A stretch of 64,000 nucleotides of DNA from Chelonobacter sp050613185 (GCF_050613185.1 NZ_CP192511.1:1922001-1986000), one strand, 5' to 3'. Positions 32,685-42,430 are shown, counted from the stretch's first letter. Notes: generated by a model not told the origin, from the sequence alone. Translations and numbers: made by a program.

Positions 32685-34739
32685 CTAATTCATTGTTTTG
32701 GCTTTAGAGCGTGAGATACGTGTATCACCCACTAACCAATCAAAAAGTAATATAATGCTCATCATCACTATAATTAAAATAGAGCCGTAAGCAATGGCAA
32801 TACCATATTCGCCATCCTCTACACGGTTCAGAATATAGGATGTCGCCACCCGTGTATCTGCAGTTACTAAAAAGACTATTGCGCTTACCGTTGTCATGGC
32901 GCGTACAAAACTTGTCACTAATGCAGAAATCAATGCCGGTTTTAGCAGTGGCAGAACAACGAAAATAATTGTTTTAAAGGTACTGCCTTTCAATGAAAGT
33001 GAGGCTTCATCGAGTGATTTATCAAGCTGTCCAAGCCCCGCAATTGCCGCACGCATGCCAACCGGCATATTACGCATTACCATTGAAAGAATGATAATAA
33101 GACCGGTACCTGTAATATAAATAGGGGCATTATTAAATGCTAAAATATAGGACACGCCAGCAACGGTTCCTGGTACGGCGAAACATAGCAAGGTTAAAAA
33201 TTCCAGTGTCTTTTTACCTTTAAAATCACGACGTACTGTGATATAGGCAATAAGCAAGCCGAAAAATGCCGTAATCGGAGCGGCGGCAGCGGCAAACAAT
33301 ACGGTTTGAATCAGTGACGGCCAAGCTCCGTCATCTAAGCCTTGTCCAAACAACACCGCATAATTTCTCAAAGTTAATGTGTGATCCACCCCCCAGTTTA
33401 CGGTAAAGCTCCCATAGAAAATGCTGCCGTATAAAACGATGTTAAAGATCACCCAAAAAGCCAAAATAAATGTAATGCCATGTTTCATTGCATTCGGTAA
33501 ATCTTGCACATCACCCCGATAAGATTTACCCGAGACGGTGACATAAGAGCGGTTACCAATCCAAAGATATTGGATCACAAAAATGGATAATGAAAAGATC
33601 AACAATAATGTCCCTAAAGTACTTGCGGAAGCATAGTCAAGTTGAGAGCCCGCAATATAAAAATAGATTTGCGATGAGATCACATCAAAGCTGCCGCCAA
33701 GCACCAGTGGCGTACTAAAATCCGCTAACGATTGAATTGCCACGACCAAGAAAGCGTTGGCTAATGCCGGTTTCAATAATGGAAAAATAATACCGAAAAA
33801 TGTTTGATAACGATTAGCCCTCAATGTATAAGAGGCTTCTTCGATAGATGGATGAATAGATTTCAGGGCGCCTTCCAAAATCATAAATGACATTGGGGTT
33901 AATGCTAAAGTATGGGCAATCACGATACCGGTAAAGCCGTATAACCAATTACTGCTGAAATTTAGATATTCGACTAAAAATTTAGTGACATAACCTGAGC
34001 GGCCAAGCATTAGCGTAACGCCAAGACCAACCACAAAAGGCGGCGTGACAATGGGTAAAATAGAAAATATTTTTCCGATAAATGCACTGCGTTTCGCAAT
34101 GCGCGTTGTATAAAGGGCAAACAATAAACCGAATAAGGTTGCAAGCACACCGACAGTTGCAGCAACACTCAAAGAGTTCATAATGATACGCAGTACATAA
34201 GGCTGTCGAATAATTTTCAATGCTTGTGTCGGGAGAAATTCCGAGCCGTTATAAAACATTGAAATAAAAATAGCCATCGTCGGATAGACAATAAAGAAAA
34301 AAATCAATAAAACGATACTAATTAATGACGCAATCACGAATTTATCGCTTTGCATTATTTTCATCTTAGCTAACGCATTGGTGGCGAATGCAATTAACGC
34401 AATAACTAAAACAAAAATTGAATAACCAAGGCTGATTTTTTCAATGGCGGCAGAAATAAAAACAAATAGAAAAATCCCTACCACAGTAGAAAATTCAAAA
34501 ATACCTTGCAGATATTCATTTTTTCTAGAAAAAATCTGAGAAATCAGTGGAATAAGTAATAATATACTAAACCAAACCCAACTTAAATTGGGCGTAGACC
34601 ACCCCATGGCACTGAATATTTCATCTGAAGTGGACTCCATAATTCCATAATCTAGTGCCATGGTAGGGAGTAAAATAAAGCCTAACATAGCCAATGCAAC
34701 CCAAAACATATTCGAATTGAATATTTGTTGCTTTTTCAT
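32685..34739 (-). CDS. afuB: Fused ABC permease AfuB
   Basis: 684 residues, a duplicated permease with about twelve or more membrane spans. Each half carries the ATPase-docking loop (first EEASYTLRANRYQTFFGIIFPLL, here cited by its key EEASYTL; second DEASLSLKGSTFKTIIFVV). An additional N-terminal set of spans precedes the first core. It forms the inner-membrane channel for AfuA-delivered sugar phosphate. ATG 34739 has TTGGAGG upstream. A 100-bp gap with a stem-loop separates it from afuA. Confidence 0.86.
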   Translation of the reverse strand: MKKQQIFNSNMFWVALAMLGFILLPTMALDYGIMESTSDEIFSAMGWSTPNLSWVWFSILLLIPLISQIFSRKNEYLQGIFEFSTVVGIFLFVFISAAIEKISLGYSIFVLVIALIAFATNALAKMKIMQSDKFVIASLISIVLLIFFFIVYPTMAIFISMFYNGSEFLPTQALKIIRQPYVLRIIMNSLSVAATVGVLATLFGLLFALYTTRIAKRSAFIGKIFSILPIVTPPFVVGLGVTLMLGRSGYVTKFLVEYLNFSSNWLYGFTGIVIAHTLALTPMSFMILEGALKSIHPSIEEASYTLRANRYQTFFGIIFPLLKPALANAFLVVAIQSLADFSTPLVLGGSFDVISSQIYFYIAGSQLDYASASTLGTLLLIFSLSIFVIQYLWIGNRSYVTVSGKSYRGDVQDLPNAMKHGITFILAFWVIFNIVLYGSIFYGSFTVNWGVDHTLTLRNYAVLFGQGLDDGAWPSLIQTVLFAAAAAPITAFFGLLIAYITVRRDFKGKKTLEFLTLLCFAVPGTVAGVSYILAFNNAPIYITGTGLIIILSMVMRNMPVGMRAAIAGLGQLDKSLDEASLSLKGSTFKTIIFVVLPLLKPALISALVTSFVRAMTTVSAIVFLVTADTRVATSYILNRVEDGEYGIAIAYGSILIIVMMSIILLFDWLVGDTRISRSKAKTMN

Positions 34740-34776
34740 AAAACCTCCAAGATAGTTGCGGCATGTTAAGCCTCCG

Positions 34777-34807
34777 AATATTGCAGTGGTTGGTAGTAAG
34801 CAATATT
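34777..34807 (-). promoter_or_regulatory. Stem-loop between afuA and afuB
   Basis: AATATTGC (34777-34784) and GCAATATT (34800-34807) are perfectly complementary with no T-run. Such hairpins often protect the binding-protein message or limit read-through so that the periplasmic protein exceeds the permease. Confidence 0.45.
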
Positions 34808-34840
34808 TTAAAACATCTTCCTAGCTATAATAATCTCACT

Positions 34841-35878
34841 CTACTTCGCCAATTTAACTTCTTCGACCCATTTATTAATTAAGCGTTTACGTTCATCGGC
34901 AGCACCGTATTTTTCAAAATCATAATTGATTAAGTTCAGCTTAGTCGGATCAAATGCAGTCGGTGATTGTTCGGCAGTTTTATTGGTAAGAATTTGTAAG
35001 GAGTTGCCCTTTTTCCAACTCAACTCTTGCCCTTCTTTAGATAGCACCCAATCGACAAATAATTTTGCATTATCTAAGTTGCGAGCACCTTTTAAAATGC
35101 TCACGCCGCCTAGCTCATAGCCTGTACCTTCGCAAGGCACAATCATCTCAAGTGGCGCACCATTTTGTTTTTCTAATGCATAGTCGTGTAAAAAGCCGAT
35201 ACCAATAGTCGTTTCTCCACGTGCGGCATTACGTGACGGGGCAATCCCGGATTTTGCATATTGGGAAATATTCGGATGTAATTGCTTGAAATAATTGAAT
35301 GCCTCATCTTCGCCCCAAAGTTGGGTAAAAGTGGCAATGGCGGTATAAGCAGTGCCGGAACTTTGCGGATCGGCAATTTGGACTTCACCTTTTAAGCGTG
35401 AATCGTTGAGATCTTTCCAGCATTTAGGTATTTCTGTGATACCGAGTTTTTTCAATCGATCCGTATTAACGCCAAAACCGAGAATCCCCATATATACTGC
35501 TGAGCTTAAGTTGCCTTTCACTTTTGCGGGATCTTGAAAACGTTCTACAATCTGATCGATATGGGGTGAGCGATAGGCTTCAAGTAGCCCCAATTCCCCG
35601 GCCTGAGATTGCGGATCGAGTGTGCCGCCGTACCATACATCGGCTTGCGGGTTATTCTTTTCCGCTTCGATCTTGGCAAAAGTGCTTCCCGAACCATTGC
35701 GAATAAAAGATGTTTTTACATCAAATTTTTCCCCGAAGGCTTTGGTCTGTGCTTCACACATTTCATTGGTCGCACTGCAATATACGACTAAGCGCCCCTT
35801 TGCAAGCACTTGTGGGCTTAAAAATAATCCGCCTAACAATAGGCTGGATACAATAATTGAAATAGTAGAACGCTTCAT
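34841..35878 (-). CDS. afuA: Periplasmic sugar-phosphate-binding protein AfuA
   Basis: 345 residues with a signal peptide cleaved near residue 26 (before KGRLVVYCSA). The protein matches AfuA in the segments VVYCSATNEMCEAQTKAFGEKF, IRNGSGSTFAKIEAEKNNPQ and VWYGGTLDPQSQAGELG (quoted in parts), a fold related to ferric-binding FbpA. In A. pleuropneumoniae AfuA binds hexose phosphates instead of iron, and the paired Tyr iron ligands of FbpA are not obvious here. AAGGAG precedes ATG 35878. It heads the operon under a CRP-type promoter. Confidence 0.87.
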   Translation of the reverse strand: MKRSTISIIVSSLLLGGLFLSPQVLAKGRLVVYCSATNEMCEAQTKAFGEKFDVKTSFIRNGSGSTFAKIEAEKNNPQADVWYGGTLDPQSQAGELGLLEAYRSPHIDQIVERFQDPAKVKGNLSSAVYMGILGFGVNTDRLKKLGITEIPKCWKDLNDSRLKGEVQIADPQSSGTAYTAIATFTQLWGEDEAFNYFKQLHPNISQYAKSGIAPSRNAARGETTIGIGFLHDYALEKQNGAPLEMIVPCEGTGYELGGVSILKGARNLDNAKLFVDWVLSKEGQELSWKKGNSLQILTNKTAEQSPTAFDPTKLNLINYDFEKYGAADERKRLINKWVEEVKLAK

Positions 35879-35911
35879 TTGATACTCCTTGTTAATATAA
35901 ATGACGTTTTA

Positions 35912-35956
35912 ATAATACAAGAAATAACAAATGTATTTAGTGATAAACCTCACAAA
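35912..35956 (-). promoter_or_regulatory. CRP site and class II promoter of afuABC
   Basis: AGTGA-TAAACC-TCACA (35939-35954) matches 9 of 10 CRP core bases and has AT flanks. On the minus strand TATTAT (35917-35912) falls exactly where a -10 should be if CRP is centred at -41.5, placing the start near 35905, about 27 nt before afuA. Confidence 0.65.
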
Positions 35957-36033
35957 TTATGGCACAACAACAGAGGGATTCTAATGCGGATTTCTTTCAT
36001 CATTTTGCAGCAAGCAGAGGAGATTCGAACTAA

Positions 36034-36070
36034 AAAACGCCTGTAAAAATAACATTTACAGGCATTTTTT
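36034..36070 (-). terminator. Terminator after apbC
   Basis: GCCTGTAAA (36039-36047) pairs with TTTACAGGC (36055-36063), flanked by A/T runs on both sides, so it can end transcription of apbC on the minus strand. Confidence 0.75.
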
Positions 36071-36090
36071 ATGCAAAAAATCAATCCGGA

Positions 36091-37203
36091 TTACTTCACT
36101 TCGCGAAACATAATTTCCGCCGGAATCACATCGCCTTGCCAATACAGTTGGCTGGCGACGCTTTCGGCAAGTTGCAGGAAGTGTTGGCTGATTTCATCTT
36201 GCGGTGCGGCGGCAACGGTCGGTGTGCCGTGATCCAGATCTTCACGCAGGCGGATATGCAACGGAATTTGTCCCAACACCGAAATATGGTATTTTTCCGC
36301 CACTTTTTGCGCGCCGCCGGTGCCGAAAATATCTTCGTGATGACCGCACTTGGCGCAGATATGCACGCTCATATTTTCAACAATGCCAAGCACCGGTACG
36401 GAAACTTTTTCAAACATCGCAATTCCCTTGATCGCGTCCAGTAAGGCAATATCTTGCGGGGTTGTCACCACGATTGCGCCGGTAACCGGAATTTGTTGCG
36501 ACAGCGTCAGTTGAATATCGCCTGTGCCCGGCGGCATATCGATCACCAAATAATCCAAATCCGGCCACCAGGTTTCCTGCAACAACTGGCTGAGGGCGCT
36601 GCTTGCCATAGGACCGCGCCAAATCGTGGCATTGTCGGCGGGCATTAAAAAGCCGATTGAGTTGGCATAGATTCCATGGACTTCAATCGCCACCATATGT
36701 TTATTGTCCGGCGAGGTCGGGCGTTGATCGGCCGCACCTAACATATGCGGAATTGACGGGCCGTACACATCGGCGTCCAAAATCCCAACCCGCGCGCCTT
36801 GCGCTTTTAACGCTAAGGCAAGATTGACTGCGGTGGTGGATTTGCCCACGCCGCCTTTGCCGGAGGTGACGGCAATAATATTTTTCACGCCGTTGACTGC
36901 CGGGTGATTGTTAGCGCGTTTTAAGGTGGCGATTTGATAATTCAGCTGCCAGCGCACGCTTTTCGCTTGGCTGATGTGTAATAAATCCGCCTCAAGTGCG
37001 GTTTTCAAGCGTTCAAAACCACTGTTCCAGGCAAATGGCAGGGTCAGTTCGAGGCGCAGGGTGTCGCCGCCCAATTCGATTTTTTTCAGGGCTTTCAGTT
37101 CGATCAGATTTTTTTGCAATGTCGGATCGCGAAAGTCGGCAAAGCATTGTTCAATTTGGCTTTTTTGAGCGTCGCTCAATTCGTTAGCGGAAAATAAGCT
37201 CAT
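36091..37203 (-). CDS. apbC: Iron-sulfur cluster carrier ATPase ApbC/Mrp
   Basis: 370 residues. It carries [Fe-S] clusters to apo-proteins. An N-terminal DUF59/MIP18-like region (about 1-90) precedes the deviant Walker A AVTSGKGGVGKSTTAVNLAL near residue 110, then DADVYGPSIPHMLG, DMPPGTGDIQLTL and the cluster-binding CxxC in HICAKCGHHEDIFG. AAAGGA precedes ATG 37203. It is divergent from metG, an arrangement also found in E. coli. Confidence 0.96.
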   Translation of the reverse strand: MSLFSANELSDAQKSQIEQCFADFRDPTLQKNLIELKALKKIELGGDTLRLELTLPFAWNSGFERLKTALEADLLHISQAKSVRWQLNYQIATLKRANNHPAVNGVKNIIAVTSGKGGVGKSTTAVNLALALKAQGARVGILDADVYGPSIPHMLGAADQRPTSPDNKHMVAIEVHGIYANSIGFLMPADNATIWRGPMASSALSQLLQETWWPDLDYLVIDMPPGTGDIQLTLSQQIPVTGAIVVTTPQDIALLDAIKGIAMFEKVSVPVLGIVENMSVHICAKCGHHEDIFGTGGAQKVAEKYHISVLGQIPLHIRLREDLDHGTPTVAAAPQDEISQHFLQLAESVASQLYWQGDVIPAEIMFREVK

Positions 37204-37412
37204 GGTAAATCCTTTGTTTTTATAGGGTTACAGCAGTGTTTGAGTAAAATCGGTGCTATTTAATCATGTTTGGCGGCAAGTGTTAAGTTAAAATCTGCAT
37301 TATCATGCAATACGGCATAAAGTGCGGTTCAACTGGTAAAAATAGCCGTGTTGCGCTAAAATCTGTGCCTATTTATTCGATAAAATATTCTACAAGGATT
37401 TCAAGTTTAATT

Positions 37413-39461
37413 ATGTCAAATTCAGCCCGCAAAATTTTGGTGACTTGCGCCCTGCCGTATGCCAACGGTCCGATTCATTTAGGTCATTTATTGGAGCATA
37501 TCCAAGCGGATATTTGGGTGCGGTTTCAGCGTATGCGAGGCAATGAAATCCATTTTGTCTGTGCCGACGATGCGCACGGCACGCCGATTATGTTGAAAGC
37601 GGATCAAATGGGGATTACGCCGGAGGCGCTGATTGCGCAGGTGAAAAGCGAACATCAAGCCGATTTTAACGGTTTTAACATCAGTTTTGATAATTATCAT
37701 TCCACCCACAGCGACGAAAACCGCACGTTATCTGAGGCGATTTACACTAAACTGAAAAGCAACGGTTTTATTAAAAGCCGCACCATTTCGCAACTGTATG
37801 ATCCGCAAAAAGGCATGTTTTTGCCGGATCGTTTCGTGAAGGGCACTTGCCCGAAATGTAAAGCGGAAGATCAATACGGCGATAACTGCGAGGTTTGCTC
37901 AGCGACTTACAGCCCGACCGAATTGATTAATCCGCGTTCGGTGGTGTCGGGGGCAACACCGGTGATGAAAGAGTCGGAACACTTTTTCTTTGATTTGCCG
38001 AGTTTTGAAGCCATGCTGAAAAGCTGGATTCGTTCCGGCTCGCTGCAACAAGAAGTGGCGAATAAAATGCAAGAGTGGTTCGAAGCCGGTTTGCAGCAAT
38101 GGGATATTACCCGTGACGCGCCCTATTTCGGCTTTGAAATTCCGGACGCGCCGGGGAAATATTTCTACGTTTGGCTGGATGCGCCAATCGGCTATATGGC
38201 GTCGTTCAAAAATCTGTGTGATCGCGAAGGCTTGAATTTCGATGAGTTTTGGCACAAAGACAGCACCACCGAGCTGTATCATTTTATCGGCAAAGATATT
38301 ATGTATTTCCACAGCCTGTTCTGGCCGGCGATGTTGGAGGGCAGCGATTACCGCAAACCGAGCAATATTTTTGTACACGGCTATGTGACCGTTAATGGCG
38401 AAAAAATGTCGAAATCGCGCGGTACATTCATTCAAGCCGCAACCTATCTCAAACTGCTTGATCCGGAATATCTGCGTTACTACTACGCCGCCAAACTGAG
38501 CCACCGTATTGATGATTTGGATTTGAACCTGCAAGATTTCGTGCAACGGGTGAATGCGGACATTGTCAATAAAGTGGTGAATCTCGCTTCGCGTAATGCC
38601 GGCTTTATCCAAAAACGTTTTGGCGGCAAACTGGCGGCAAGCTTAGAAAATCCGGCGTTGTTGGCGGAGTTCGGCCAAGCCTCCGAAACGATTGCGGCCT
38701 ATTTTGAAAACCGTGAATACGGCAAAGCGATCCGCGAGATTATGGCATTGGCGGACAAAGCCAATAAATATATTGATGATAAAGCCCCGTGGGTGGTGGC
38801 AAAGGAAGAGGGTAAAGATCAGGCATTGCAGCACATCTGCTCAATGGGGATCGAAATGTTCCGCATTTTAATCGGTTATCTGAAACCGGTGCTGCCGCAA
38901 TTGGCGGCACGCGCGGAAGCCTTTTTACAAACCGAATTGACGTGGGACAGTTTATCTACGCCGTTATTAGCGCATGAAATTGCGCCGTTTAAAGCGTTGT
39001 TCAACCGTTTAGACAGCAAGCAAATTGATGAATTGGTGGCGTTGTCGAAAGAGGAAAATGCACAATTAGCGCCGGTGGCAATCGAAAAAGCGGGGGCAAG
39101 CACGGCGGAAAAATCCGAATTTGAGCCGATTGCCGATACCATTTCGATTGATGATTTTGCCAAAATCGATCTGCGCGTGGCAAAAATCGTCAAAGCCGAA
39201 GCCGTGCCGGAAGCGAATAAGCTGGTGAAACTGACCCTCGACATCGGCAGCGAAACCCGCCAAGTATTCGCCGGAATTAAATCGGCGTATAAACCGGAGG
39301 AGCTGGAAGGGCGTTTAACCGTGATGGTTGCCAACCTTGCGCCGCGCAAAATGAAATTCGGCGTTTCGGAGGGCATGGTGCTCGCCGCCGGACCGGGCGG
39401 CAGCGATCTGTTCGTGCTGACCCCGGATCAAGGCGCAACCCCGGGAATGCGTGTCAAATAA
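37413..39461 (+). CDS. metG: Methionyl-tRNA synthetase
   Basis: 682 residues from ATG 37413, preceded by AAGGA (the frame is open further upstream to 37305 but without conserved sequence). It charges tRNA-Met and tRNA-fMet. PYANGPIHLGHLLEHIQADI holds the HIGH-type motif; a zinc knuckle lies in CPKCKAEDQYGDNCEVC; KMSKS is in GEKMSKSRGTF. The C-terminal 110 residues are an EMAP/tRNA-binding domain (FAKIDLRVAKIVKAEAV), used for dimerisation. Followed by an uptake-signal terminator. Confidence 0.97.
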   Translation: MSNSARKILVTCALPYANGPIHLGHLLEHIQADIWVRFQRMRGNEIHFVCADDAHGTPIMLKADQMGITPEALIAQVKSEHQADFNGFNISFDNYHSTHSDENRTLSEAIYTKLKSNGFIKSRTISQLYDPQKGMFLPDRFVKGTCPKCKAEDQYGDNCEVCSATYSPTELINPRSVVSGATPVMKESEHFFFDLPSFEAMLKSWIRSGSLQQEVANKMQEWFEAGLQQWDITRDAPYFGFEIPDAPGKYFYVWLDAPIGYMASFKNLCDREGLNFDEFWHKDSTTELYHFIGKDIMYFHSLFWPAMLEGSDYRKPSNIFVHGYVTVNGEKMSKSRGTFIQAATYLKLLDPEYLRYYYAAKLSHRIDDLDLNLQDFVQRVNADIVNKVVNLASRNAGFIQKRFGGKLAASLENPALLAEFGQASETIAAYFENREYGKAIREIMALADKANKYIDDKAPWVVAKEEGKDQALQHICSMGIEMFRILIGYLKPVLPQLAARAEAFLQTELTWDSLSTPLLAHEIAPFKALFNRLDSKQIDELVALSKEENAQLAPVAIEKAGASTAEKSEFEPIADTISIDDFAKIDLRVAKIVKAEAVPEANKLVKLTLDIGSETRQVFAGIKSAYKPEELEGRLTVMVANLAPRKMKFGVSEGMVLAAGPGGSDLFVLTPDQGATPGMRVK

Positions 39462-39471
39462 GTAACCAACC

Positions 39472-39503
39472 AACCGCACTTATCGTGATGAAAGTGCGGT
39501 TTT
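39472..39503 (+). terminator. Uptake-signal terminator after metG
   Basis: AACCGCACTT (39472-39481) pairs with AAGTGCGGTT (39492-39501), then TTG. Two uptake signals in opposite orientation form the stem. Confidence 0.75.
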
Positions 39504-39545
39504 GTGTATTTGGATAATCAATTTTGTTGTATGAAGGAAATATCC

Positions 39546-40553
39546 ATGAAACTAGATGAAGTAGCAAAATTAGCCGGTGTGTCGCGCACCACAGTGAGTT
39601 ATGTGATTAACGGCAAAGCAAAATTACATCGGGTGAGTGATCGCACGATTGAAAAAGTGATGGCGGTGGTGAATGAGCATAATTTCAAACCCAACCCGGT
39701 GGCGGCGGGGCTGCGTGCCGGGCATACCAATACCATTGGTTTGATTATCCCGGATTTGGAGAACATCAGTTACGCCAAAATCGCAATGCGTTTCGAAGCC
39801 CTTTGCCGCAAGGCGGGCTATCAGCTGTTTATCTCTTGCTCGAATGACGAAGCGGAAAACGAAAAGCAGTGTGCCAAGCAGTTATTGGCGCGCAAAATTG
39901 ATGCGTTGGTGGTATCGACCGCACTGGACAGTGAGGATGATTTTTATCGGCAGGTGAGTGACGTACCGATTATCGGTTTCGATCGCCAAGCCAATAATTT
40001 AAATAATATCAATGTGTTGTATCATGACGAGGACGATAGTTGTCACTTGGCAAAAACATTGTTACAGCATGATAAAACCGGTTCGATTTTGTATTTCGGC
40101 GCACATCCGGAATTTCCAATCAGCCGCCAACGCGAATCGGGATTCCGTCAAGTCGTAGAAAAGCAAGGTTTGCAGATCGACTACCTGTATGCACCGCACT
40201 TTACCCGTGAATCGGCAATGGCAACATTCAGCACATGGCTACAGCAAAACAGCTTGCCGGATACCTTGTTCATCACTTCGTTAACCCTGCTGCAAGGGGT
40301 GTTCCAAGCACTGTTGCAACAGCAGGGCGGCATTCCGCCGCAATTAACACTGGCTACCTTTGGTGACCAACAAATGTTGGAGTTGCTGCCAAACCAAGTG
40401 ATCAGCGCGGTGCAGCCGTATGATGACATTGCGGAAAATTTATTGTTGGCGCTACAGCGCATGATTGTGAAAAGCGACAGTAAAAAACAGCGTAACGCAC
40501 AGGCTTATCCGGTTTGGGTGCAGCGTGAAATTTTTTATAAAGCCCGGGCATAA
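39546..40553 (+). CDS. cra: Catabolite repressor/activator Cra (FruR), LacI family
   Basis: 335 residues from ATG 39546, with AAGGAA upstream. The first 50 residues are nearly those of E. coli Cra (MKLDEVAKLAGVSRTTVSYV, then INGKAK and VSDRTIEKVMAVV), a LacI-type helix-turn-helix with hinge. The rest is the periplasmic-binding-like effector domain (GLIIPDLENISYAKIA, GFDRQANN, ATFGDQQMLELLP). Cra switches carbon flow between glycolysis and gluconeogenesis in response to fructose phosphates. fbp, a common Cra target, is in this window, but I found no convincing Cra box there. Confidence 0.93.
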   Translation: MKLDEVAKLAGVSRTTVSYVINGKAKLHRVSDRTIEKVMAVVNEHNFKPNPVAAGLRAGHTNTIGLIIPDLENISYAKIAMRFEALCRKAGYQLFISCSNDEAENEKQCAKQLLARKIDALVVSTALDSEDDFYRQVSDVPIIGFDRQANNLNNINVLYHDEDDSCHLAKTLLQHDKTGSILYFGAHPEFPISRQRESGFRQVVEKQGLQIDYLYAPHFTRESAMATFSTWLQQNSLPDTLFITSLTLLQGVFQALLQQQGGIPPQLTLATFGDQQMLELLPNQVISAVQPYDDIAENLLLALQRMIVKSDSKKQRNAQAYPVWVQREIFYKARA

Positions 40554-40563
40554 CAAAACGCAA

Positions 40564-40590
40564 CCGCACTTGGTGTCGAACCAAGTGCGG
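40564..40590. terminator. Uptake-signal terminator between convergent cra and ettA
   Basis: CCGCACTTGGT (40564-40574) and ACCAAGTGCGG (40580-40590) form a perfect 11-bp stem around a 5-nt loop between converging genes. Confidence 0.7.
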
Positions 40591-40626
40591 CTATAAAGTG
40601 AAGTCGTAAAGTGCGGTATAAACAGA

Positions 40627-42297
40627 CTATTTCGCCATGCGTTTATACTTAATCCGGTGCGGTTGCACCGCTTCTGCGCCGAAGGTTTTCTTCTTCCACT
40701 CTTCGTAATCGGTGAAGTTGCCTTCGTAGAAAGTCACTTTGCCCTCGTCGCCGTAGTCTAAAATGTGAGTGGCAACACGGTCTAAGAACCAACGGTCATG
40801 GGAAATCACCAAGGCACAGCCCGGGAATTCCAACACCGCATTTTCCAAGGCGCGCAAGGTTTCCACGTCTAAATCATTGGTCGGTTCGTCGAGTAATAAC
40901 ACGTTGCCACCGGTTTGCAACAATTTTGCCAAATGCAAACGTCCGCGCTCACCGCCGGACAACTCGCCGACACGTTTTTGTTGATCCACGCCTTTAAAGT
41001 TGAACCGTCCGACATAAGCCCGGCTTGGAATTTCAAAATTGCCGATACGCATAATGTCCAAACCGCCGGAGACTTCTTCCCACACGGTTTTCTTGTCGTC
41101 CATACTGTCACGGAACTGATCGACCGAGGCTAACACCACGGTTTCGCCCAGTGTGATCGAGCCGCTGTCCGCTTGTTCTTGTCCGCTCAACATTTTGAAC
41201 AGGGTGGATTTCCCTGCGCCGTTCGGACCGATAATGCCGACAATCGCCCCTTTCGGAATACTGAAAGAGAGATCATCAATCAACGTGCGGTCGCCGTAAG
41301 ATTTGCTCAGGTTGCTGACTTCGATGACTTTATCGCCTAAGCGTGGACCCGGTGGAATAAACAACTCGTTGGTTTCGTTACGTTTTTGATATTCACCGCT
41401 GTTCAGTTCATCAAAGCGTGCCATACGCGCTTTGCTTTTCGCTTGACGGCCTTTCGGATTTTGGCGCACCCATTCCAACTCTTTCTCAATCGATTTTTGG
41501 CGGGCAGACTCGGTCGCCGCTTCTTGTGCCAAGCGTTTCTCTTTTTGTTCCAACCAAGACGAGTAGTTGCCTTCCCACGGAATGCCTTCGCCACGGTCAA
41601 GCTCCAAGATCCAACCGGCAACGTTATCCAAGAAGTAACGGTCATGGGTGATCGCCACCACCGTGCCTTCGTAATCGTGTAAGAAGCGCTCTAGCCACGC
41701 CACCGATTCTGCGTCTAAGTGGTTGGTCGGTTCGTCCAACAGCAGCATATCCGGTTTTTCCAACAACAAGCGGCACAATGCCACGCGGCGGCGTTCGCCC
41801 CCTGACAGGTGCTCGATTTTTGCGTCCCAATCCGGCAAACGCAACGCATCGGCGGCACGTTCCAGTTGGTTTTGCAGATGGTGTCCGTCGTGGGCTTGAA
41901 TGATCGCTTCCAGCTCGGCTTGTTCCGCCGCCAGCTGATCAAAATCCGCATCGGGATCGGCGTATAACGCATAGACTTCATCTAAGCGGGTCAATGCGGT
42001 TTTCACTTCGCTGACCGCTTCTTCCACCGCCTCACGTACGGTTTGGTGCGGATCCAGTTTGGGTTCTTGCGGCAGATAGCCGATTTTGATTCCCGGTTGC
42101 GGGCGCGCTTCGCCCTCAATATCCTTATCGATTCCCGCCATAATCCGCAACAGGGTGGATTTCCCCGCGCCGTTTAAACCGAGAACCCCGATTTTCGCGC
42201 CCGGAAAAAAGCTGAGAGAAATGTTTTTCAAAATATGACGCTTCGGCGGCACGACTTTGCCGACGCGGTGCATCGTATACACAAATTGGGTGGACAT
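40627..42297 (-). CDS. ettA: Energy-dependent translational throttle protein EttA (ABC-F)
   Basis: 556 residues. EttA binds the ribosomal E site and gates entry into elongation according to the ATP/ADP ratio. Two ABC domains without membrane spans: Walker A GLNGAGKSTLL with LSGGERRRVALCR, and GPNGAGKSTLF with LSGGERGRLHLAK. The arm insertion in domain 1 and the linker with RLAQEAATESARQKSIEKELEW (given in part) identify the EttA subgroup. GAAAGGAA precedes ATG 42297. Confidence 0.96.
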   Translation of the reverse strand: MSTQFVYTMHRVGKVVPPKRHILKNISLSFFPGAKIGVLGLNGAGKSTLLRIMAGIDKDIEGEARPQPGIKIGYLPQEPKLDPHQTVREAVEEAVSEVKTALTRLDEVYALYADPDADFDQLAAEQAELEAIIQAHDGHHLQNQLERAADALRLPDWDAKIEHLSGGERRRVALCRLLLEKPDMLLLDEPTNHLDAESVAWLERFLHDYEGTVVAITHDRYFLDNVAGWILELDRGEGIPWEGNYSSWLEQKEKRLAQEAATESARQKSIEKELEWVRQNPKGRQAKSKARMARFDELNSGEYQKRNETNELFIPPGPRLGDKVIEVSNLSKSYGDRTLIDDLSFSIPKGAIVGIIGPNGAGKSTLFKMLSGQEQADSGSITLGETVVLASVDQFRDSMDDKKTVWEEVSGGLDIMRIGNFEIPSRAYVGRFNFKGVDQQKRVGELSGGERGRLHLAKLLQTGGNVLLLDEPTNDLDVETLRALENAVLEFPGCALVISHDRWFLDRVATHILDYGDEGKVTFYEGNFTDYEEWKKKTFGAEAVQPHRIKYKRMAK

Positions 42298-42389
42298 AGT
42301 ATTTCCTTTCGTTTCTTGTCGAGAAAAAAGTCAGATAAAAAATCGCTTTATTATAGGCGAAATTAAGGGCGAGGGCTACGCCGGAAACA

Positions 42390-42430
42390 CAAAGTGCGGT
42401 CAGACAGATAGCGGGGCTGACCGCACTTTG
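42390..42430 (-). terminator. Uptake-signal terminator after caxA
   Basis: CAAAGTGCGGTCAG (42390-42403) and CTGACCGCACTTTG (42417-42430) form a perfect 14-bp stem with an uptake signal in each arm, in the gap between caxA and ettA. Confidence 0.7.

Noticed and set aside
31620..35878. afu operon as a recently acquired island
   Set aside because: It looks more AT-rich and poorer in uptake signals than its neighbours, but it has no mobile-element flanks and is common in Pasteurellaceae; composition alone is not enough.
36017..36034. GTTCGAATC on the minus strand, resembling a tRNA T-loop and hence a possible relic attachment site
   Set aside because: The bases on each side do not pair as a T stem, no acceptor or anticodon arm is present, and no integrase is nearby.
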